Source: CADEED01 sp039930985 (GTDB lineage Bacteria; Pseudomonadota; Gammaproteobacteria; Steroidobacterales; Steroidobacteraceae). From it: a DNA stretch of 64,000 nucleotides. The notes under the pieces are model-generated. The model was not told the DNA's origin. It was given only the letters and a program-made list of their open reading frames with translations, and did not search any database. The stretch is from the NCBI GenBank assembly GCA_039930985.1, contig JBDTSV010000114.1, positions 12,886 to 76,885 of the forward strand, written 5' to 3'. The position numbers were made by a program, and so were the translations under genes. Of this stretch, positions 17,065-24,776 are shown piece by piece (the first letter of the stretch is position 1; each line of letters starts with the position of its first letter).

Positions 17065-17486
17065 TTGCCTGGACCATGCGCCCAGCCACCATAGTGGCTT
17101 GAATCGCCCATGAATCGCGTTTTGTTGTCCCGCCCGTAATAGGTTCCGAGCTCTTCAGTTATTTCGAATGACGGATCGCGCGGCTCCGGATGTGATGCGC
17201 GATAGAAGTGGATGATCAGGTCGCAATTCGCAGGAGTACCTGCGCCGAGGTGTGCGGCGACACTCCTGATGATCCGGTTCACGCTGCGCTGGTGGTGAAC
17301 CACGGTCTCGTCGGCGACCACCCAGGCGACGCACTTCTGCTGCCCCGATTCAACGCCAACGAGGCGATAGGCGGGATTTTTCGAGTCGTATGACGAATTC
17401 GAATCCAAAGTAGGCGACTGCCACAAGTCGCCCGCCGATGTGATTGGGGCCAGAAGGAGCAATGCGGCGGCGAAAGATGTACGCAT
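17061..17486 (-). CDS. secreted hypothetical protein
   Basis: 141 residues with a signal peptide (MRTSFAAALLLLAPITSAG). The mature part has two cysteines (in QQKCVAWV and ANCDLI), which could form a disulfide, and a Gly/His-rich tail (SSHYGGWAHGPGK). I do not recognise a family. Its stop overlaps the start of the two-DTG protein (ATGA), so the two are probably translated together. Confidence 0.65.
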   Translation of the reverse strand: MRTSFAAALLLLAPITSAGDLWQSPTLDSNSSYDSKNPAYRLVGVESGQQKCVAWVVADETVVHHQRSVNRIIRSVAAHLGAGTPANCDLIIHFYRASHPEPRDPSFEITEELGTYYGRDNKTRFMGDSSHYGGWAHGPGK

Positions 17487-17494
17487 GGTGTCAC

Positions 17495-18028
17495 CTAACG
17501 ATTGGATTGAGCGCCGCTAGCTAGTCCGAGTGAATGAAGCTGAGCCTCGAGTGTGGCCTTCGAGCTCCACGGAAGGATTGGTGAGTTGCGTCGTTCATCT
17601 GGTGGATTCTGCAACAGCCCGTCGGACCAGCCGCCACAACCCACGAGAGGCAGGAGCGGCCTCTTGTGCAACCACGCGAGGCATACCTCTGAGATGGTAC
17701 CCGCGCGGCCGCCGATGACGAGGCAGGCATCACCGGCAAGAGCCATGAGCAGATTTCGTGCGTCGCCCATGCCGCAGGGAATGACCACGTTTGCCGGCCA
17801 ATCCGCAGCGGGCATTTCGTCGGAGGTGATGATGCTGACGACGAGGCCGCCCGAAGCTTGCGCCCTCTCCGCCGCGACGCGCGTCGCGGGACTGCCGCAG
17901 CCGCTGACAACAGTGATGCCGAGGCGAGCGAGTAGTTCGCCGGCGTCACCGGCAAGTTCGTGGGCTTTAGAGCCGGGCTCGGCGCTTCCGAGGACGCAAA
18001 TCTGAGGTCGGCGGGGGGAATTTGTCAT
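17495..18028 (-). CDS. SLOG/TIGR00725-type nucleotide-binding protein
   Basis: 177 residues with a Rossmann-like fold: ICVLGSAEPG at the start, GITVVSGCGSPATRVAAE, and the GGRAGTISEV motif (106-115), the GGxxGTxxE signature shared by LOG and TIGR00725 proteins. LOG enzymes release cytokinin-type bases from nucleotides; TIGR00725 members have no proven reaction. It lies 8 bp upstream of the secreted 141-residue protein, on the same strand. Confidence 0.82.
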   Translation of the reverse strand: MTNSPRRPQICVLGSAEPGSKAHELAGDAGELLARLGITVVSGCGSPATRVAAERAQASGGLVVSIITSDEMPAADWPANVVIPCGMGDARNLLMALAGDACLVIGGRAGTISEVCLAWLHKRPLLPLVGCGGWSDGLLQNPPDERRNSPILPWSSKATLEAQLHSLGLASGAQSNR

Positions 18029-18094
18029 TCAGATTTTTGGTGTAGTGCGTAGTTGGAGGTAACGAGAGCGAGAACGTTCAACCCATTCTTGCTG

Positions 18095-18634
18095 TTAGTC
18101 GCACCATTGTCGTTCGCATGGCACACCATCGCCGTCCCCGTCCATCTTGGTACCCGGGCAGTTGCGAATGAAGTACGTGGCCTCGCCACACGAGTTCATT
18201 TGCGAGCACATTGTGCGACCGTCGCAGACGTACGGGGACTCCGGCACCGAAGGTTCTTGGGGAACCCCCGATGCGTTGTCTCCTGCCGGACCTACCGCGG
18301 CGTTGTAGCGTGAGTAGCCGTAAGAGCCTAGGCCAACAATTGCCACGAGCGTCAACGCGCGAGCAGGCCAACGATTTTCGCGAGGCGCTCGCTTGCGTCT
18401 ACCCGCGGGCTTTTCAATGGAATGCTGGCGGGTACGCGTCACGCGGACTGCACGCTGTCTTCGGTCGGGGCCGGCCTCGACTTCGAAGGAAACCAGCTCG
18501 CCTATTTGAGGGCGAACGCCGTCGCGGGGGAAGGCGGAAATGTGGACGAAAACGTCCGGTGCGCTGTTGGCAGGCTTGATGAAGCCGAAGCCGCGATCAT
18601 CGTTCCACTTGGCGAGCGTGCCATGGGTTCGCAT
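18095..18634 (-). CDS. cold-shock domain / membrane helix / excalibur domain fusion
   Basis: 179 residues in three parts. Residues 1-67 are a cold-shock domain with RNP1 RGFGFI (14-19) and RNP2 VFVHI (29-33). After a basic linker, one membrane helix spans about 91-108 (ALTLVAIVGLGSYGYSRY). Residues 136-179 form an excalibur domain with four or more cysteines and the calcium-loop DGDGDGVPCE. The RNA-binding part would face the cytoplasm and the calcium-binding part the periplasm. The architecture is known in proteobacteria but its function is not. Confidence 0.88.
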   Translation of the reverse strand: MRTHGTLAKWNDDRGFGFIKPANSAPDVFVHISAFPRDGVRPQIGELVSFEVEAGPDRRQRAVRVTRTRQHSIEKPAGRRKRAPRENRWPARALTLVAIVGLGSYGYSRYNAAVGPAGDNASGVPQEPSVPESPYVCDGRTMCSQMNSCGEATYFIRNCPGTKMDGDGDGVPCERQWCD

Positions 18635-19041
18635 GAGAGCAACCTAGCGATTGCGCGGAGTGCCGCGATTGAAGCGCATTCGTTGCCGTACTCGAGGTGC
18701 GCTATTCACAGGTTCACGAGTCGATCAGGTACAAGCCAAATCTGTCCGACGCCGTCGGTCTCCATGTGAGCCTCAACGAGTTGCGTCCCATCTGAACGTT
18801 GGCTCGCATAACATTCCTTACTTGTCCAAGCGGCTGAATTTACTACAGCGCCGAGCCCATTTGCCGGCAAACTACTCCGTGCTGTTAGACGATCTGCCGC
18901 ATAGCAATCCGCGGCCGTGAAAACAGCGCGCGAGCTCTCCACCCAAAACTCCCCTCATCTCTTCGTCGCCCGCTATAGCCTCCCCGCGCCGACACATATA
19001 TAAGTGTCCCCCAACAAACCTTCCCTCCTTAAGGGTCCCCC
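18635..19041. other. 407-bp intergenic region
   Basis: This lies between the divergent cold-shock fusion gene and the AI-2E transporter gene. It contains a minus-strand frame of 78 codons with a GTG start (18706-18942) whose C-terminal half looks protein-like but which lacks a ribosome-binding site, so I do not call it. A CATATATAAGTGTCCCCC stretch (18995-19012) sits about 30 bp before the transporter start. No terminator or tRNA was seen. Confidence 0.5.
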
Positions 19042-20151
19042 GTGGAGTTCTACACAAAAGCCTTTTTCGTCGCGCTCGCCCTCGCCGTTCTCTACGGCCT
19101 GGCGATGGTGGTTCAGCCCTTCGCGGGGTCGATGGCTTGGGGAATCTTCCTTGCCTTCATGCTCTACCCGTCGCATGTCTGGCTGACGCGTAAATTCCGC
19201 AATCGCGCCGGGGTTTCGGCCGGACTCATCACGGGCCTCACGCCGTTCGTGCTGCTCACGCCGCTCACCTTCCTCGGCATCATCTTCGCGCAGCAGGCGC
19301 GCGCGCTGGTCGAATACATTCAGCAGAGCGACTTCCGCCTCGACGGCAGCACGCTGCAGCGCCTGGAGCAGTACCCGGTGGTAGGTCCGGTGGCGCGCCT
19401 GGCGCGTGAGCAGCTGTCGGTGTCGGCCACGGACATTCAGGAGTGGCTGACGAACGCGGCGCAGGGAATTCTCAAGAACGTCGCGTCGATTGGCGGCGGC
19501 TTCGTGCTCTCGGCGCTCGGCACGCTGGTCGGCTTTTTCTTCATGCTCTTTCTCCTGTTTTTCTTCCTGCGCGATGGACGCGGCATGTTCATGAGGCTGC
19601 AGCGGCTGATCCCAGTGCCCGAAGAACATCGCGAGCAGCTCTTCCATCACCTCTCGAGCGTGACGCGCGGTGTGTTTTACGGCATCGGCCTCACGGCGCT
19701 CTTCCAGGGATTGCTGGTGGGAATTGCGTTCGCCATCGCGGGGTTGCCGTCACCCGTAGTTTTTGGTGTGTTGGCGGCGATACTCGCGTTGCTTCCCGCG
19801 GGCGGCGCGGCCATCGTGTGGATTCCGGGCATGCTCTTCCTGGCGGCTACGGACCGCTGGGGCATGGCGGTGTTCATGCTGGTCGCCGGCCTCATCATCT
19901 CGACCTCAGACAACATTCTTCGCCCGATCCTGGTGGCACGTTACGCGCCGGTGTCGGCCTTCATGGTGTTCGTGGGTGTGGTGGGCGGCATCGCCGCCTT
20001 CGGCCCCATCGGCATCGTGGTCGGGCCGGTGTTCCTCGCGCTGGTGGCGGCGATCCTGGAATATTTCGACGAGAAGGTCATTGCGCCGAACAAGCGGCGG
20101 CTCGACGCGCAGGCGGATGACTCGCGACCGCCGCCGATGCCGGGGCTCTGA
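19042..20151 (+). CDS. AI-2E family transporter (PerM-like)
   Basis: 369 residues with about eight membrane helices. A large cytosolic or periplasmic loop follows the third helix, and the C-terminal half carries the family blocks GLPSPVVFGVLAAILALLP, IPGMLF and FGPIGIVVGPVFLAL. Homologues export autoinducer-2 or act as Na+/H+ exchangers, so the substrate is open. The start is a GTG; the preceding TTAAGGG is a modest ribosome-binding site. It converges on the lipocalin-like gene. Confidence 0.88.
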   Translation: MEFYTKAFFVALALAVLYGLAMVVQPFAGSMAWGIFLAFMLYPSHVWLTRKFRNRAGVSAGLITGLTPFVLLTPLTFLGIIFAQQARALVEYIQQSDFRLDGSTLQRLEQYPVVGPVARLAREQLSVSATDIQEWLTNAAQGILKNVASIGGGFVLSALGTLVGFFFMLFLLFFFLRDGRGMFMRLQRLIPVPEEHREQLFHHLSSVTRGVFYGIGLTALFQGLLVGIAFAIAGLPSPVVFGVLAAILALLPAGGAAIVWIPGMLFLAATDRWGMAVFMLVAGLIISTSDNILRPILVARYAPVSAFMVFVGVVGGIAAFGPIGIVVGPVFLALVAAILEYFDEKVIAPNKRRLDAQADDSRPPPMPGL

Positions 20152-20167
20152 GCGCGCCGCGAGCTCT

Positions 20168-20653
20168 TCAGCCGCGGCGTCGGGTCCAGATCGCAGTCCT
20201 GATGTGCGGTGTCTTGCCGTCGATGTGACCAACGATGGTCTCGGTCATCGACTTGCCGTCATCCGAGAGCGACCAGATGCGCGTGTGGCTCGGATGACCG
20301 GCAAGGGCGCCGCCCATGACAAGCGTCCTGCGGTTCGGCATGGCGAAAGTCACGAGATCGAGCTCGTACGAGTCCGGGACAGACACGAGGCTGCCGTCTG
20401 GCTTGAAAGTCGAGCTGCTGCCGACGTGAATGAGCTGGCCGTCACGCGTGACGATGTCGAAGGACAGCGAATATCGGTCGCCGCCAGCTTCGGCAAACAC
20501 CATGGTGACGCTCGCGGGCGGATCGGCCTGCTCGAGTTTTGAGACGTCGACGTTCCAGGTTCCGAGAAGAAGATGCTTTTCGCCTGCGAAGGCCGGCGTG
20601 ATCGCGCTGATCAGCATCAAGAGAATGGAGGCAGGGATGGAGCTTCTACCCAT
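20168..20653 (-). CDS. secreted lipocalin-like hypothetical protein
   Basis: 161 residues: a signal peptide (MGRSSIPASILLMLISAITPAFA) and a beta-rich body that starts LLGTWNVDVSKLEQ and alternates strands such as DRYSLSFDIVT and DGKSMTETIVG. This is the pattern of short lipocalin-like (DUF4488-type) periplasmic proteins. Ligand unknown. It stands alone, convergent with the AI-2E gene. Confidence 0.65.
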   Translation of the reverse strand: MGRSSIPASILLMLISAITPAFAGEKHLLLGTWNVDVSKLEQADPPASVTMVFAEAGGDRYSLSFDIVTRDGQLIHVGSSSTFKPDGSLVSVPDSYELDLVTFAMPNRRTLVMGGALAGHPSHTRIWSLSDDGKSMTETIVGHIDGKTPHIRTAIWTRRRG

Positions 20654-20715
20654 GACGACAACTCCTTACTACAGATGTCGCCTACTCTACTACACATGTT
20701 CATTTTGAGCATCGA

Positions 20716-21174
20716 TCAACTCCGATACGGACCTTTGGTCTCGCCCCACCCCCACTTGGGCATGGGCGCATCGTGTTCGACGGTGACACCCGGCTGCGAA
20801 TTGATCACCGCGAGCCGCGAGCCCCACTCGAGATAGCCGACCAGCGCGGAGCGGAATTCCGGATCGTCGGGCATGGCGAGCTCATCCGCGGTCTCGAGCA
20901 GCAGGCTCACCCAGCGACGGCGCTTCTCCTGATCCAGGTGGCGATCGAGATGCTGCTGAATCATGTGCGGATGACCGCCGTGAAGCCGCGAATAGTCCTC
21001 TGGGCCGCCGAGCACTTCGGCCAGGAAGGCCGCCACGTGCGCGGGATGGTCTTTGCCCATGTGCGCAAATACAGGTGCGAGCAAGGCGTCGGACTGTACG
21101 TGTTGATAAAACCGTATGGTCAGGCGATTCAGCGCGTCGATGCCGCCCAGCCATTCGTACAGCGTCGGATTCAT
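20716..21174 (-). CDS. truncated haemoglobin
   Basis: 152 residues, longer than the minimal 120-residue globin because of a C-terminal tail. It begins TLYEWLGGIDALNRLTIRFY, with a Tyr in the B10 region (RFYQHV), has PVFAHMGKDHPAHVAAFLAEVLGG, and a His cluster HGGHPHMIQQH (65-75) that includes the probable proximal haem ligand. Members bind O2 or NO and can act in NO detoxification. ATG 21174 was chosen because the longer upstream frame has no globin similarity. Divergent from uvrD. Confidence 0.85.
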   Translation of the reverse strand: MNPTLYEWLGGIDALNRLTIRFYQHVQSDALLAPVFAHMGKDHPAHVAAFLAEVLGGPEDYSRLHGGHPHMIQQHLDRHLDQEKRRRWVSLLLETADELAMPDDPEFRSALVGYLEWGSRLAVINSQPGVTVEHDAPMPKWGWGETKGPYRS

Positions 21175-21295
21175 GGATGTGGTTTCCAATTTCGGGCCTC
21201 CGCGCGAGATTGTGCACGCCTGCGTCAAGTTCAAGTAGCGCCTGGTGAAGAAGAATTGGGCCGAGCCCCCGCCTTCGATATGATTCGCGCCCTCC

Positions 21296-23467
21296 ATGGA
21301 CCTCTCACCCATTCTCGACTCGCTGAACGACGCGCAGCGCGCCGCCGTCACCGCTCCCGTTGGCCCCGTGCTGGTACTCGCCGGCGCGGGTTCGGGCAAG
21401 ACGCGCGTGCTCACGCATCGCATCGCCTGGGTCATCCAGACCGAGGGCGCCTCACCGCACTCGATCCTGGCGGTCACCTTCACCAACAAGGCCGCGCACG
21501 AAATGCGCGGGCGCATCGAGAAGTTGTTAGGCATTCCCGGCAGCAGCATGTGGGTGGGCACGTTCCACGGCATCGCGCACCGGCTGCTGCGCCTGCACTG
21601 GCGCGACGTGAACCTGCCGCAGAGCTTCCAGATTCTCGACGGCGAAGATCAGCTGCGACTGATCAAGAAAATCGTGAAGGCAATGGAACTCGACGAAGCG
21701 CGCTGGGTGCCGCGCGAGATCCAGTACTTCATCAACCACAACAAGGATGAAGGGCATCGGCCGCCGACGCTGAAGGATGGCAACGATCCGACGCGGCGCC
21801 AGCTCATCAAGCTCTATACGGAATACGAAGCGCAATGCCAGCGCGCGGGCGTGGTCGATTTCGCGGAGCTGCTGCTGCGCGCGTATGAGCTGTGGCTCAA
21901 GAATCCCCAGATCCTCCAGCACTACCAGCACCGTTTCCGGCACGTGCTCATCGACGAGTTTCAGGACACGAACGCGATCCAGTACGCATGGTCGCTGCTG
22001 GTTGCCGGGCAGGCCGGAGCGCCGTTCGTGGTGGGTGATGACGACCAGTCCATCTACCGCTGGCGCGGCGCGCGCGTGGAAAACCTCACGCGTTTTTCCA
22101 AGGACTACCCGGCGGCGAAGCTGTTCCGTCTGGAACAGAACTACCGCTCCACGGGCAACATACTGAAGGCCGCGAACGCGCTGATTTCGAACAACACCGG
22201 CCGGCTCGGCAAGAACCTCTGGACGCAAGGTGCGGACGGCGAGCGCATCAAGCTCTACGCGGCCTTCAACGAGCGCGACGAGGCCGAGTTCGTCATGCAT
22301 CGCATCCGCGACTGGATGAACCAGGGCGGCGCGCGGCGCGACGTGGCGATCCTGTATCGCTCCAACGCGCAGTCGCGAGTGTTCGAAGAAATCTTCATGT
22401 CGGCGCGCATTCCGTACAAGGTATATGGCGGCCTGCGATTCTTCGAGCGTGCGGAAATCAAGGATGCGCTGGCGTACCTGCGCATCATCACGAACCACGC
22501 CGACGATGCCTCGTTCGAGCGCGTGGTGAATCTGCCGACTCGCGGCATCGGTGCGCGGTCGCTGGACGTGGTGCGCGAGCAAGCCAAGGCCATGACCCTC
22601 TCGCTCTGGGATGCGGCGATGCTCTCGGTGGCGAACGGCACGCTGGGGCCGAAGGCCGAGGCGGCGGTGGCTGGATTCCTGAAGCTGGTCGAGCAACTGG
22701 GGCGCGACATCGCCGGCCTGGAGTTGCACGAACAGGTTGATCACGTGATCAACAATTCCGGGCTCGTCGAACATCACAAGAAAGAGAAGGCGAGCGATCG
22801 CGGCGAAGCGCGCGTCGAAAACCTGAACGAATTGGTATCGGCCGCGCGCGGCTTCGAGCCGGATGGTTTGAACACGGACGATGAGGCGCTGCCGCCGCTC
22901 GATGCATTCCTTTCGCACGCGGTGCTGGAATCCGGCGAGGGGCAGGCCGAGGCCTGGGAGGATTGCGTGCAGATGATGACGCTGCACACCGCCAAGGGCC
23001 TCGAATTCCCGGTGGTGTTCCTCTGCGGCCTGGAAGACGGACTGTTCCCGCATCAGCGTTCGCTGAACGACGCGGAAGGATTGGAAGAAGAACGCCGCCT
23101 CTGCTACGTGGGCACCACGCGCGCGATGAAGCAGCTGTTCATGACGTACGCCGACCAGCGCCGCCTGCACGGCCAGGACAACTACGGAACGCCGTCGCGG
23201 TTCATTTCGGAAATCCCCGAGGATCTGATCGAAGAGGTTCGGCCGCGTATCCAGATCTCGCGCCCCGTGGCCGCCGGACGGTTCCGCGCGCCGGTGGACG
23301 AGCTGGCGCCGGGCGTGAAGCTGGGCGCGCGCGTGCGGCACAAGAAGTTCGGCGAAGGCGTGATCCTGAAAGTGGAAGGCCAGGGGCCGCAGGCGAACAT
23401 CCAGGTGAACTTCGCCTCGTTAGGCGTCAAGATCATGATGCTGGAATATCTCGAGGTGGTTAGATGA
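21296..23467 (+). CDS. uvrD: DNA helicase II
   Basis: 723 residues, the normal UvrD length. Walker A AGAGSGKT (29-36), motif II LIDEFQDTN (about 219-227), motif III DDDQSIYRWRGA, motif IV LEQNYRST, motif V TLHTAKGLEFPVVF and motif VI YVGTTRAM are all present. The C-terminal 60 residues form the Tudor-like domain (VRHKKFGEGVIL) that binds RNA polymerase. It unwinds DNA in nucleotide excision and mismatch repair. It overlaps pyrF by 4 bases. Confidence 0.96.
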   Translation: MDLSPILDSLNDAQRAAVTAPVGPVLVLAGAGSGKTRVLTHRIAWVIQTEGASPHSILAVTFTNKAAHEMRGRIEKLLGIPGSSMWVGTFHGIAHRLLRLHWRDVNLPQSFQILDGEDQLRLIKKIVKAMELDEARWVPREIQYFINHNKDEGHRPPTLKDGNDPTRRQLIKLYTEYEAQCQRAGVVDFAELLLRAYELWLKNPQILQHYQHRFRHVLIDEFQDTNAIQYAWSLLVAGQAGAPFVVGDDDQSIYRWRGARVENLTRFSKDYPAAKLFRLEQNYRSTGNILKAANALISNNTGRLGKNLWTQGADGERIKLYAAFNERDEAEFVMHRIRDWMNQGGARRDVAILYRSNAQSRVFEEIFMSARIPYKVYGGLRFFERAEIKDALAYLRIITNHADDASFERVVNLPTRGIGARSLDVVREQAKAMTLSLWDAAMLSVANGTLGPKAEAAVAGFLKLVEQLGRDIAGLELHEQVDHVINNSGLVEHHKKEKASDRGEARVENLNELVSAARGFEPDGLNTDDEALPPLDAFLSHAVLESGEGQAEAWEDCVQMMTLHTAKGLEFPVVFLCGLEDGLFPHQRSLNDAEGLEEERRLCYVGTTRAMKQLFMTYADQRRLHGQDNYGTPSRFISEIPEDLIEEVRPRIQISRPVAAGRFRAPVDELAPGVKLGARVRHKKFGEGVILKVEGQGPQANIQVNFASLGVKIMMLEYLEVVR

Positions 23468-24279
23468 ACTTTGCGGACAAATTGGCCGCGTCCTGGAAGG
23501 CCACAAATTCGCTGGTGTGCGTCGGGCTCGATCCGGAGCCGAAAAAGTTTCCGGACCAGTTTCGCGATGCGCCGGGCGGAATCTTTCAGTTCAACCGCGC
23601 CATCGTCGACGCCACGCGCGACCTGGTGTGCGCGTACAAGCCGCAGTTCGCGCACTACGCGGCGCATGCGGCCGAGAATCAGCTCGAACACACCATCGAC
23701 TACATCAAGTCGACCTGCCCGAATGCCATCGTCATCCTCGATGCCAAGCGCGGCGACATGGGAAACACGGCCGAGCACTACGCGCTGGAAGCATTCGAGC
23801 GCTACGACGCCGATGCGCTCACCGTGAACCCCTATCTAGGCAGCGACTCGGTCGAGCCCTATCTCAAGCACGCGGACCGGGGCGTGATCATTCTTTGCCG
23901 GACGAGCAATCCGGGCGCGAAAGACTTCCAGGATCTCGACGTCGGTGGTGGTCGGCGGCTGTTTCAGTATGTCGCCGAACATGTGGCGACGAAATGGAAT
24001 TCGAATGGCAATTGCATGCTGGTCGCGGGGGCTACCTACCCGGAGGACCTGGCCGATATCCGCTCGCGTGTTGGCGACATGCCCTTGCTGGTGCCGGGCG
24101 TCGGCGCGCAGGGCGGTGATGTGGCGAAAGTCATGAAGGCAGGCAAGACGGCGGCGGGAACCGGTCTGGTGATCAGCTCGTCACGCGCGATTCTCTACGC
24201 AAGCTCGGGCGAAAACTTCGCTGAGGCCGCGCGCAAGGCGACGCAGGACTTGCGCGACAGCATCAACGCGCACCGCTAG
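23464..24279 (+). CDS. pyrF: orotidine 5'-phosphate decarboxylase (type 2)
   Basis: 271 residues. Catalyses OMP to UMP, the last step of UMP synthesis. The type-2 family start LVCVGLDPEPKKFP and the catalytic DAKRGDMGNTA loop (about 93-103, with the Asp-Lys-Asp array) are present, and GTGLVISSSRAILYA binds phosphate near the C-terminus. The ATG overlaps the uvrD stop (ATGA), so its translation is probably coupled to uvrD. It converges directly on a secreted-protein gene. Confidence 0.95.
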   Translation: MNFADKLAASWKATNSLVCVGLDPEPKKFPDQFRDAPGGIFQFNRAIVDATRDLVCAYKPQFAHYAAHAAENQLEHTIDYIKSTCPNAIVILDAKRGDMGNTAEHYALEAFERYDADALTVNPYLGSDSVEPYLKHADRGVIILCRTSNPGAKDFQDLDVGGGRRLFQYVAEHVATKWNSNGNCMLVAGATYPEDLADIRSRVGDMPLLVPGVGAQGGDVAKVMKAGKTAAGTGLVISSSRAILYASSGENFAEAARKATQDLRDSINAHR

Positions 24280-24687
24280 TTAGGGGCCCCAGCGGAATAC
24301 GGGCGGCGGCACCACGTCGGGCGGCCCGGGCGGCGGGGCCTTGAGGTCTGGCACGAGGATGCGCCAGCTTTGCAGCGGATGAGCCAATGCCCAGAACGGC
24401 GCCATGATGGCAACCGGGACGGGCCTGTCAGACTTGGATGGCAGCATGCGGTTGGCCTCGACCACCACGGTGTTCTGGTCGGCGTCGGGCGCACCAATCG
24501 CCTCGCGAAATTCATTCGGCATCATGTATCTGCGCACGTCGCCAATGCGCAGATTGAGTGGCTTGGCGGGCTGGGATTTCGGCGCCACGGCCGCGGCAGA
24601 CTTGGCAGATGCATTACCGGCAGGCTCCGCGGCTTCCGCCGCGGCGCTCAGCAAGATTGCGAACCCAACGCCGACGAGATGGTTCAT
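24280..24687 (-). CDS. secreted hypothetical protein, Pro-rich C-terminus
   Basis: 135 residues from ATG 24687 (MNHLVGVGFAILLSAAAEAAEP, a clear signal peptide); a longer start 33 bases upstream would bury the signal. The mature part has an Ala-rich linker, a conserved-looking IGDVRRYMMPNEFREAIGAP segment and a tail rich in proline and valine. No family recognised. Its stop codon is directly adjacent to that of the convergent pyrF. Confidence 0.65.
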   Translation of the reverse strand: MNHLVGVGFAILLSAAAEAAEPAGNASAKSAAAVAPKSQPAKPLNLRIGDVRRYMMPNEFREAIGAPDADQNTVVVEANRMLPSKSDRPVPVAIMAPFWALAHPLQSWRILVPDLKAPPPGPPDVVPPPVFRWGP

Positions 24688-24736
24688 GGTCGCTCCATCT
24701 ACTCCGACCCCGTCGCGCAAATTTAGTTCTGCTTCG

Positions 24737-24775
24737 AGGTCCGGCCCCTTTTGCTAGCAAATGGGGAGTGTCCCC
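24737..24775 (-). repeat. 39-bp dispersed repeat, copy 2
   Basis: Same element as at 1786-1824 and 30935-30973, same strand, with two substitutions (GGTCC for GGTGC, and TAGCAA for TAGGAA). It begins 1 base after the TAA of the rhomboid gene and lies upstream of the 135-residue secreted protein gene. Confidence 0.85.
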
Positions 24776-24776
24776 A

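Noticed and set aside
18706..18942. 78-codon minus-strand frame with GTG start
   Set aside because: No ribosome-binding site and no recognised family; kept only as a remark on the intergenic region.
22736..22753. Perfect 18-bp palindrome around GATCACGTGATC, with a similar one at 27590-27605
   Set aside because: Both encode D-H-V-I in frame inside uvrD and trkA; the flanks do not match parS or another site I know.
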